This document shows, in pieces, positions 56,155 through 64,000 of a DNA stretch of 64,000 nt. The position numbers were made by a program, and so were the translations under genes. Location of the stretch: NCBI GenBank assembly GCA_934045075.1, contig OW203731.1, positions 13,183,198-13,247,197 on the forward strand. The letters are read 5' to 3'. Below the pieces are notes generated by a model. That model was not told the origin of the DNA. It did no database searches and saw only the letters and a program-made list of their open reading frames with translations. The stretch is from Yponomeuta sedellus (Eukaryota; Arthropoda; Insecta; Lepidoptera; Yponomeutidae). Positions within the stretch are counted from its first letter, which is position 1, and each line of letters begins with the position of its first letter.

Positions 56155-56385
56155 CTATCAACGTTTTTTTATTATTATTATACTTTTATAACAATTAAAT
56201 TTTAATGATACAACTTTATGACATATTGTCTACCAGTCCACCGCAGGAGTTAGACGAAAAAGTTAAGAATTTTAAGTTTTTTTAACTTCTTTGATAGCTA
56301 TTCCTACACTAGTCTATTTTTTTAAATTGGGTCTATTTCAATGCCAGACGGGAAAAAAGATATATTACAGATTCCTATCATGTAG
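56155..56385. other. Unique AT-rich stretch
   Basis: No family or domain recognised. Confidence 0.5.
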
Positions 56386-56395
56386 GTCTATTTCT

Positions 56396-56632
56396 TCGAT
56401 ATCGATATCAACCTATCCCCACGACTGGGGCACGGGTCTCTTTCTGCATCGCAGGAAGGTTAAGCCACACTCCACCTCGGGGACGGGTTGGTGGACGATT
56501 GTAAGACAGTGGCGCGCCTTACTGTCAGAAGTTTTCGAGGCGCCTTTAAGGGCTCTGACATGGCGCAACGACTGCCATTACATGACAGCCGGCACCAACG
56601 GCTTAACTAGCGGTAGTAACGGGACGTATTCC
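56396..56632 (-). mobile_element. 5S-SINE, 5'-truncated with internal deletion
   Basis: The exact 10-bp duplication gtctatttct lies at 56386-56395 and 56633-56642. Reverse orientation; it retains the 3' domain and part of the core, lacks the 'gcttcgcaaggcacg' section and stops inside the 5S-like block. Confidence 0.85.
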
Positions 56633-56710
56633 GTCTATTTCTCGTGAATAAATAAATTATTATTATTATTCATCAAAATCAGAGATACACAGCTATGGTA
56701 CAGTAACATA

Positions 56711-56820
56711 AGATAAGAATATTCCTTATTGTACACCAGAGCACATAGTATAAAACATGTAAAGATACAAAGTACAATTGGCGGCCTTATTGCTAAACGC
56801 AAATTCTTCCAGACAAGCTT
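56711..56820 (-). mobile_element. LINE 3'-end fragment, 'ctttattgta' family, copy 2
   Basis: 'agataagaatattccttatt', 'gtacaccagagcac' and 'ggcggccttattgctaaac' to 'cttccagacaagctt'. Abuts the ATGT array. Confidence 0.65.
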
Positions 56821-56822
56821 AA

Positions 56823-57190
56823 GTATGTATGTATGTATGTATGTATGTATGTATGTATGTATGTATGTATGTATGTATGTATGTATGTATGTATGTATGT
56901 ATGTATGTATGTATGTATGTATGTATGTATGTATGTATGTATGTATGTATGTATGTATGTATGTATGTATGTATGTATGTATGTATGTATGTATGTATGT
57001 ATGTATGTATGTATGTATGTATGTATGTATGTATGTATGTATGTATGTATGTATGTATGTATGTATGTATGTATGTATGTATGTATGTATGTATGTATGT
57101 ATGTATGTATGTATGTATGTATGTATGTATGTATGTATGTATGTATGTATGTATGTATGTATGTATGTATGTATGTATGTATGTATATAT
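56823..57190. repeat. (ATGT)n microsatellite, about 370 bp
   Basis: The same period-4 unit as the CATA arrays, in opposite orientation, almost perfect, ending 'gtatatatgtagagg'. It generates long CMYV and IHTY frames. Confidence 0.97.
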
Positions 57191-57245
57191 GTAGAGGACA
57201 TTTTTGACACAGGGTTACAGGACTAACACTTAGTTTGTTTTTGAC

Positions 57246-57482
57246 GGCCTCGGTGGCGCAGCAGTTTGGCACGCTGTAAAACTGAATGTCTTGGGTTCGA
57301 TCCCCGGCCAGGTCAAACTAGGAGCAAACTTTTCTAGTTTGCCTCGGGTCTTGGATGTCATCTATGTATTTATAGTATTAAATCGAGTTAGCACCTGTAA
57401 CACAAGTCATTTAGTTATACTTAGTATGGGGCTAACGAGATTTGTGTAATATGTCCATGAATATTTATTATTTATTACTTAA
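57246..57482 (+). mobile_element. tRNA-derived SINE, family C, copy 3
   Basis: Head GGCCTCGGTGGCGCAGCAG with a deletion in the anticodon arm, box B GGTTCGATCCC, standard body and AT-rich tail. Confidence 0.82.
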
Positions 57483-57733
57483 TAATGAATGCCTAATGTC
57501 TTTAATAGGCAGGGCCTGTTGTATGAGCATCAGTGTCTTATCCATATGAATATTATAAAAAAATACATTAGAGCTATTTATTTTTATTCACTAATTATCA
57601 CGAAGTACCAAGAGATAAATGTTATCAATTTAACCTGTGACATGACATAGATAAAAGTGTGTTATTAATTGTATGGAATCAGGCGTTACTTTGCGGAAAT
57701 CCATAATAGCATTAAAATGAGAAAATTATTATA

Positions 57734-57776
57734 TTATTTTTAATGCACTAACCCGTGCTAAGGACGATTTAATGTA
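57734..57776 (+). mobile_element. FB-SINE leader fragment
   Basis: 'tttttaatgcactaacccgt' and 'gctaaggacgattta' only. Confidence 0.7.
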
Positions 57777-57970
57777 AAAATTAGTTTGCTAAATTCCGCC
57801 AGGCTCACAAGTGCAAGTGACTTGCACTTCTGAGTCTGAGGATGCCTCGTGTTAGAGGCGAAATGCGTCGCGTATTTTCTCACACAAGTATTGGTGTCGG
57901 TGGTGGTGTGTTCGTGTCTTGCTTCTGCTTGAAAAGGTGGGAGGTAGGGCGGTGCATTAACTAACCGCAT
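57777..57970 (+). repeat. Repeat with a hammerhead-like segment
   Basis: Bases 57838-57880 read CTGAGGA, a stem gcctc/gaggc, then GAAA and a possible small stem. From memory, sequences of this kind ('gaggatgcctcgtgttagagg') recur in Lepidopteran genomes. The element's ends are not clear. Confidence 0.4.
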
Positions 57971-58133
57971 GGTGCTTGTGGGATTTTTTGGTGCAATTTA
58001 GAATTTAGCAAAGTAATTTTCATATTTTAATGTGTTATTAATTCTAATAATATTCTAAAATTTCAATCATTCTGCAATTTAAGTATTTAAATTAAATTAG
58101 TGAAGGTCGCAGAAGGCGATCTTCACAAACACT

Positions 58134-58261
58134 ACATCTACAATAAATATATATATATATATTGTAGATGGAACTCAAAACGTCCTCTGAGATAAGACGG
58201 GGAGTAGGGCTTATTTAGAATAGCGTACATTCTCACCACACTGGGTGGTGAGAATGTACGC
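58134..58261. repeat. Two neighbouring hairpins
   Basis: 58134-58168 has 11-bp arms (catctacaata/tattgtagatg) around an AT run; 58223-58261 has 16-bp arms (gcgtacattctcacca) with a 7-base loop. Confidence 0.8.
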
Positions 58262-58430
58262 AATCCTGCGGAAACAGATGCTGAGTCACTTTGTTTGTTA
58301 CACAACTGCGGCCCCCACGGACAGGCTCGGCCTAATGTGGGGACCACTGCTTAGCTGTGTAAGTCTTTAAAAAAACAATCGAATTGAACATCAATATAAT
58401 AAAATACCCTAATTTTAAGGATAACGGTAA

Positions 58431-59291
58431 CTCGCTTTCCGTTCCATCTGATTCCATGAACCAGATGGAGGGGCAAGTGGCGGGGTCGGTGCACCCTGAG
58501 CGTTAGTCAGTGACTTCTTCTTGTCGAATCTTACTGGCTAACGGCGAATAATCTGGCGGGAGGGGTCGCGTCGGCCCTGTTTCACTTTGTGGAGCGGGAC
58601 CCAGGCGACCAACCGAATGAAGGACCGACTGGGGGGGCGCCGCTGCACGGAAGCGCGCCTCGTACCAGTCGGACCAGAGTGGCCGCCGGGACGCGGAGGG
58701 TCGGGGGACCCTCCGCCTCCATCACGGCGGGCCGGGGCCGGCGCCCTTCCGTGTTCCGAGGGTGCCTTCTGGCACGGAGGGGGCCCGCGCGGTCGCTCAC
58801 CGCCTTCTCTGCTTTCAGAGAAGTGCTGGTGGGCGACGTGACGGGCCTCGCGTGTGGGGCGTGTGGGGGCCAACAGGACATTGGCCCCCATGCGCCCAAA
58901 CGAGGAGGTGCGCCGCCCTCCTCTTATCCCATTGGACCACACAACAATGGGATGGAGGGGGCGGCGCGTTGGGGCGTGTGGTGGCCAAGGGGTTCGCACT
59001 TGGCCACTATGCGCTCCAACGAAGAGATGCGGCGTTACCTCGCCCCGTCGTTCGGTCCGATGCGATGGGGCAGGGGCGCCGCTGAAGGAGTGCCCGAAAG
59101 GGCGCCCGCAGACGAGGTCGCGGAAGTGTGCGTAAGCGTCCCCGTGGCCCCGTCCTTTGCGATGCGGAGGAACACCCCAGGAGTTTTAGTCGGTATACCG
59201 CCCTTTTCAGGGCGGGGAGTCCGACATAACCACTGTGCTCCCCCGAGCCGGTGGTACCCGTAATTGGGGTTTCTCCTGGGTGAAAAAAAAA
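58431..59291 (+). mobile_element. GC-rich polyadenylated retroposon, copy 2
   Basis: The plus-strand partner of 51753-52649, about 860 bp, ending in an A tract (59283-59291). Homology begins near 'ctcgctttccgttcc', close to the start of copy 1, so the unit has defined ends. An open frame runs from about 58520 to a stop at 59263 without interruption (ALFHFVERDPGDQPNE, FREVLVGDVTGLACGACGG, MRSNEEMRRYL, ending GVRHNHCAPPSRWYP), with no ATG at its start. Hairpins occur at 58866-58890, 58908-58970 and 58980-59012. No known protein domain. No left-hand duplication was found, and the right flank is a 5S-SINE fragment. Confidence 0.75.
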
Positions 59292-59398
59292 GGATTGTAA
59301 AACAGTGGCGGGTCTTACTGCCAGTAGTTATCAAGGCCTCTGACATGGCTTAACCGCTGCCATTACATGACAGCAACGGCTTAGCGTGCCTTGCGAAG
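59292..59398 (-). mobile_element. 5S-SINE fragment next to the GC-rich retroposon
   Basis: 'ggattgtaaaacagtggcgg' to 'gcgtgccttgcgaag' in reverse orientation. It lacks the 3' domain on its left side, probably removed when the retroposon arrived. Confidence 0.7.
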
Positions 59399-59460
59399 TT
59401 TTAATGTCTAATGCAAATGATCGCAACGATTGTAGTTTTAAGAGTGTTTTCATTCGGTCG

Positions 59461-59597
59461 TAAATTACTGCATCTCGTTGTGCTAGCTACAAGTGAGAAT
59501 CTTATAGTTGCTGGAGACACTTGGAATTGAAAAGGTTGGTAGCAGACCAACAAGTGAAATGTCATTAGAAAACATAGAAAGACACTTCGTTGAGCCG
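59461..59597. repeat. Dispersed repeat, empty-site counterpart of 55591
   Basis: The uninterrupted 'gaccaacaagtgaaatg' shows the sequence before an FB-SINE inserted in the related copy. Confidence 0.7.
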
Positions 59598-60456
59598 TGA
59601 GCAACGCAGGACTTCACTATAAGTAACGATGCCGTCACGCCCTTCCAAACCTATAAACCTGAAAACCAGTGATTTCTTATTTATAAACCGTGACAATACG
59701 CTCAAACAACTACCATTTTATGACGATAACATAATATAGCAACTTGCGTTTTGTTTCATTACAAGCTTCGCTGGATGCGGACGACACAAGACCTTGGGAA
59801 GCTTGAAAAACCATTGATGGTAAGGCTGCATTCGGCGTCAAATGGCAGATGACGTCGACGATGAGATGTTTGCATGTTGATTCGTAACTTTTTAATGTTA
59901 AATGGATATTTTTAACATTAGGGTAGCATGTGGCCATTTAACATCGAATCTTATGTAAAATATTTCTTATTCTACCATTAATCCGATATAATGAAGTCTA
60001 TTATGGACGTAGGTACCTATATTTCCGGGCGTCGCTTTTTAGATTATTTGATCTTAAATTGACCCTAGAAAGATAACCTACGCCACTAAACTAAGCTCGC
60101 AGGCAATTAAAATAGTATACTGCTTATCGTGGCCTATGGTTTGAAAAATATTTTTCTAATAAACTTTATGAGTATCTTAAAAACATTCTATTTATTTATT
60201 TCTTTATTTCCAAACATTCCCTATCCTTACAGGTCCAACCTAATTCAATAGGGAGATACAATTAACTATATTATTAACAATGTTTAAATATCATACATTT
60301 CCTTATATCTAACCTAAGCCTTTAAATTGGTATGTAACATATCACATATAATCCTGTTCTTCATGATCATAACATGATCTACTGATTCCAACACAGAAGC
60401 GATTTCGAAGGCAAATGAAAGTATGGCAAATGATTTTTGAATATAATTATAAAAAA
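59598..60456. other. Unique AT-rich stretch
   Basis: No family or domain recognised. Confidence 0.5.
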
Positions 60457-60636
60457 CTAGCTGATCCAGCGAACTACGTACCGCCTAACAGTCGATTCTT
60501 ATTTTTTTTTTCTCACCGTAACAACCATCCTTCTACTTCAAGGAATACTCTAAAAAAAGAACCGCGAAATCGGTTCAGCGGCTCTGGAGATTTGCGCTTA
60601 CCAACACATTCGGGGATTCATTTTTATATTATAGAT
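60457..60636 (+). repeat. Common Lepidopteran LINE-derived repeat
   Basis: 'ctagctgatccagcgaacta', 'accgcctaacagtcgattc' and 'atcggttcagcggctctgg' end near 'ttatattatagatg'. Frequent in Lepidoptera as I recall; it may be inserted just upstream of the reverse-transcriptase fragment. Confidence 0.55.
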
Positions 60637-61600
60637 GTAGCTGATAAAATAAGGACTTCAGCAATATTTACGGATATAACTCAAGCCTTTAACGATGTAA
60701 GACATGACATTTTACTCAATAAATTAGACCAATAGGGTATTCGCTGAAACATACTACAATAATAATAAATAAAATCATATTTAGAGAATTGAATACAATT
60801 GACTGAAATAATAAACATAAACAAAGCGGCAAAAACGGAAGTAACGTATCTATCGAGTAAACGGACTATTGTGCATGGACTTTCACAGCGAAGCGTATTA
60901 GGACTGCTACTATTAATTATTTATATTGCTGCGTGGTGTTGGCCTAGAGAATAACACCAACCCAAATTCTTCCCACAGGTGTCGTAAAAGGCGACTAAAG
61001 GACACAAACCGAGGGGTGGGCAGCAGCGCCTCCTGAAGTGCAATTCCACCAAACTGCGATCCCCAGCCCGCATGCCCAGCGTGGGGATTAAGAGCATTAC
61101 CTCCTAATGATGACACAACCTTACGCTACGTCGCTCATTAGCGGAGGGCTTTGTGCAGCAATGGACTAATATAGCCTGAAGAAGAAGAAGAAGGTTAACG
61201 ACCTATCTAAATCTATAAACGGAGTTGTATGAAACTGACTTAAATACTGCCCTGAAAAATCTCATTACTTAGCTTCAAAATAATAATCTACAGATTAACC
61301 TACGTTTTAATTCAATTTAGTCAAAGAATTAAGCCAGTAGAAAATCTTACTTTGCTACAACAGAATGAATGCATTAAAAATTCAGCAACTTACGTAGAAC
61401 CCGCACTGAAAAACTAGCAAAACGTTTAAACAGTTCTGCCTTTGCTCTCTACAAACTTTTTCACACCATCAGCACAGAAGCAGTACTTGTAGCTTACTAT
61501 GGTTTAGTGGACTCGACACTTAGATATGGTATAATGTTCTGGGGAAATTCAACATGAGGATGTTATATTTAAAGCCTAGAAGCGGTGCATAAGAGATACG
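60637..61600 (+). pseudogene. Jockey-like non-LTR reverse transcriptase, degraded and interrupted
   Basis: Three blocks in order are recognisable. VADKIRTSAIFTDITQAF and HDILLNKLDQ (60637-60735) match the palm block usually written FxDxxxAFDxVxHxxLxxKL. HGLSQRSVLGLLLLIIYI (60871-60926) matches GxxQGSxLGPLLFxxYIND. After the inserted LINE tail come VNDLSKSIN (61194) and, near 61490-61553, AYYGLVDSTLRYGIMFWGNS, the thumb region typical of Jockey-clade elements. Stops and frame changes lie between blocks, and the YADD block is not visible. Confidence 0.75.
60927..61193 (+). mobile_element. LINE 3' end, 'aaaggcgactaaggg' family, copy 4, inside the Jockey fragment
   Basis: 'gctgcgtggtgttggcctag' to 'tatagcctgaagaagaagaa'. 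It splits the reverse transcriptase exactly between IIYI and VNDL. No target duplication is visible. Confidence 0.8.
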
Positions 61601-63025
61601 ATTTTTTATCTGACAAACTTTATTATTTATTGCATAATCTCTGTAACTCGATATAATTATTAATTATTGACATTATTATATTTTGACACTTCAAAAATTA
61701 TGTACTTAGATAATTTTGGAATTATGATTTTCAGAATGTGACCAAAGTTACTTAGAATAAAAATTTTATGTTACGTAAAAAAACGTGACCGTTCCAGTTT
61801 TAGTATAAAGCTTATCAAATTGGCAAAACACGAAGCAGCTCATTATGGTGTAATATCTGCATGTAACAATACTTGTGTTTACGCAAATAAATTAATTTGA
61901 TTTTTGAGTTTGAGTGGGACGGAAGTGGTCCAGCCAAGTCGAGCAAGCGGCCGACATAGCCTTTTTCGACCATGAATAATTTTCTGAATAAATTATGTAT
62001 CTTTCTATATCTTTTCATAATAGCATAAGGTACGGTAATTGAAAAGTAACTTTGCAAAAATCCACTATACTATATACTCAAAAATTATTTCATAGTATAT
62101 AAAGCCTGGCCTTAGTTCTTCATCCTAGCGGAACTAACAGTGTTTTGATAAACAAGGAAGAAATGTGTAACTTCTAATTTTGCAAGTTGGCAAGTTTTCA
62201 AAAGATGTTTCATAGCCTGTGGTATGTTAAGCACACCCAGACTATAATCAGTTAGTCTTAAACATATCACGGTAAAGTGATCACAAAGTAATTATGTCTC
62301 GACTTGGCGTACGCACTACCTCGCATCTTGTTATCATTTTAACTACTCTTTAATAATATTGCATAAACACCAACTTAGCTCTTTCATCATTTTAAGCCCG
62401 TTTCTTCCGTGGTCTTGACTTATCGTGAACGCTATTTATGTCTATCTAATTAATAATTAACAAAGTATTATGTGTTTTGTTTTAAAGGTTTTCAAAAGTG
62501 ACACATGCGTAATTTTATATATCGAGCATATTATTACAAGGACAAACGGAGTTATTGCTATTAAATCTCATGTTCATGTATAAACTGTGAACTGATATTT
62601 ATTTGTTACCACTACAATGTCACCACCAATTTTTAAACAGGTAAAAAGTCTTCTATTATACCATACATAGATGTGATGTTACTAGCATAGATTAAACACT
62701 ACCACATCATTTATCGATATTATCTTAAAATAAAAAAAATATTTAACTTTGCAACAGAGTTGAAATTAAAGTTAAAGTGGTTAGAAACGAATAAATGAGA
62801 AGTTTCTTTGTTTGCTTCTTTTTCATATAATATCTTAATTGTTACAACAGCGTTGACGTTTATTAAGCACACATTTTTTATAAGGAATTATATATTTTTT
62901 TATTTGAATTTAACTACATCGCGAACAAAAGTGTTTTATCAGAAAGCAATATATTATTCAATTTATATCAGAATTTCATCAGAATTCTATAATTCACTTT
63001 AATATCTTTTGTTCTAATAAAAGGT
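61601..63025. other. Unique AT-rich stretch of about 1.4 kb
   Basis: No family or domain recognised. Confidence 0.5.
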
Positions 63026-63062
63026 AACCCTGGTTTCTCGTACACAAGTAATCTGTTAGTTT
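63026..63062. mobile_element. One-arm remnant of the MITE-like element at 22465
   Basis: 'gtaaccctggtttctcgtac' and 'aatctgttagt' match its left arm. Confidence 0.5.
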
Positions 63063-63559
63063 TTAAGAGTACGTATTGATATTATAGAACAGTGAAAGTA
63101 TAAAAAAACTATACATTTCAAATAAACACAATCATACCGCGGTGTTGAATTGACTAAGGACCACCTAGTAGTGCTCTGAATTTAGAAAATATAACTGGAA
63201 AGTTACTTTACTAATAAAACGTAATGTTTGTCAGTAATGGATTTAAAAATACCCAAGAACAGAAATAAAAAGAAAAATCCGACTCAGAAAATCAAGGTTG
63301 TAAAACTGTATGGGCTGGTCTCTTCTAAGGCAGTTATATTACAAGACTAAAAACTCGCACAACAGTTAAGGTATTGAAACATTAGTCAAAATTTTATGCA
63401 TCTGGCTAGTATGGTTTCCAAAATATTGGGGGATATAAATTGCAATTACCGGTACTTACTGACTCACTCACTAATAGATCATCAAAAGTCTGCGGTGCTT
63501 CTAATTGAACTAGAGTAACAAACAGAAAAAAGTTGTAAATATTACACAGGGTGACCGTG
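63063..63559. other. Unique AT-rich stretch
   Basis: No family or domain recognised. Confidence 0.5.
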
Positions 63560-63803
63560 TAATAATAATAAATATACATGGACATATTACACAGATCTCG
63601 TTAGCCCTATACTAAGTACAACTAAATGACTTGTTTTATAGGTGCTAACTCGACGATAGATTTAATACAATAAATGCATAGATAACATCCAAGACCCGAG
63701 ACAAACTAGAAAAGGTTCATTTCCTAGTTTGACCCAGCCGAGGATCGATCCCGAGACCTTCGGTTTTACAGTCAGCATGCCAAACCGCTACGCCATCTAG
63801 GCC
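63560..63803 (-). mobile_element. tRNA-derived SINE, family C, copy 4
   Basis: Reverse orientation: AT-rich tail first (taataataataaatatacat), then the body ('acagatctcgttagccctat', 'ggtgctaactcgacg') and the tRNA-like head ('gaccttcggttttacagtc', 'ccgctacgccatctaggcc'). Confidence 0.82.
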
Positions 63804-64000
63804 GTCTAAAAGTTTCCTAGAAAAGTTTTCAGTTAATAAAGTTATGTATTATAGGTTACGAAAAAAGCATACATTCACAGATTATGAAAAAAGAAATATA
63901 GTCACAAAACAAATCAAATTAGGTATGTAACACTTTTTATTTTTAGAGTGACAATATATAATATTTGTAAACTTATAAGCACTTTATGAAACACGTGAAA
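63804..64000. other. Unique AT-rich end of window
   Basis: Nothing recognised. Confidence 0.5.

Noticed and set aside
58587..59346. Many overlapping frames on both strands of the GC-rich retroposon as separate genes
   Set aside because: High GC content suppresses stop codons in all frames; only the frame shared by both copies merits attention.

Overview
The window looks like intergenic or intronic DNA from a moth or butterfly (Lepidoptera). It is AT-rich with GC-rich islands. I found no complete host gene, no convincing host exon, and no rRNA or functional tRNA gene. The assignment rests on several repeat families I recognise as typical of Lepidoptera (RTE-type LINE 3' ends, the 'gtgtcgtaaaaggcgac' LINE tail, tRNA-headed SINEs ending in AT-rich tails) plus a mariner fragment and a Ty3/gypsy element. 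I cannot name the species.

Most of the recognisable content is mobile DNA. (1) A roughly 365-bp SINE in at least 15 full or partial copies has a head that aligns with the 3' half of 5S rRNA, including its internal promoter boxes; five copies have exact target-site duplications (TSDs) of 8-13 bp and two more have imperfect ones. (2) A tRNA-headed SINE in about 18 copies has an unusual fold-back architecture: inverted copies of the tRNA-like head and of a leader segment. Copies range from long forms to nearly pure 140-200-bp palindromes, most with 8-14 bp TSDs. (3) There are two other tRNA-derived SINE families. (4) A GC-rich, polyadenylated 0.9-kb retroposon occurs twice in opposite orientations (51753-52649 and 58431-59291), sharing a reading frame and hairpins with a compensatory base change. 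(5) RTE-type LINE C-terminal and 3' fragments are numerous, and there is one degraded Jockey-like reverse transcriptase (about 60637-61600) interrupted by another LINE tail. (6) One Ty3/gypsy LTR retrotransposon (38615-42259) sits inside a CATA microsatellite.

Layout: 0-13 kb holds 5S-SINEs, RTE tails, fold-back SINEs and several perfect palindromes. 13-25 kb holds local tandem duplications, more SINEs and the longest repeat-poor stretch (17.3-20.3 kb). 25-38 kb holds fold-back SINEs with clear TSDs, a GAA-rich tract, nested RTE/SINE insertions, an element with 45-bp inverted ends and a TA-flanked MITE. 38-43 kb is the gypsy element in its microsatellite. 43-58 kb holds SINEs, a mariner N-terminal fragment, the first GC-rich retroposon and an ATGT array. 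58-64 kb holds the second GC-rich retroposon, the Jockey fragment and one SINE.

Nothing suggests a host pathway or operon. The biology is layered retrotransposition: LINE machinery mobilising SINEs with novel heads, insertions within insertions, and microsatellites growing next to LINE tails.
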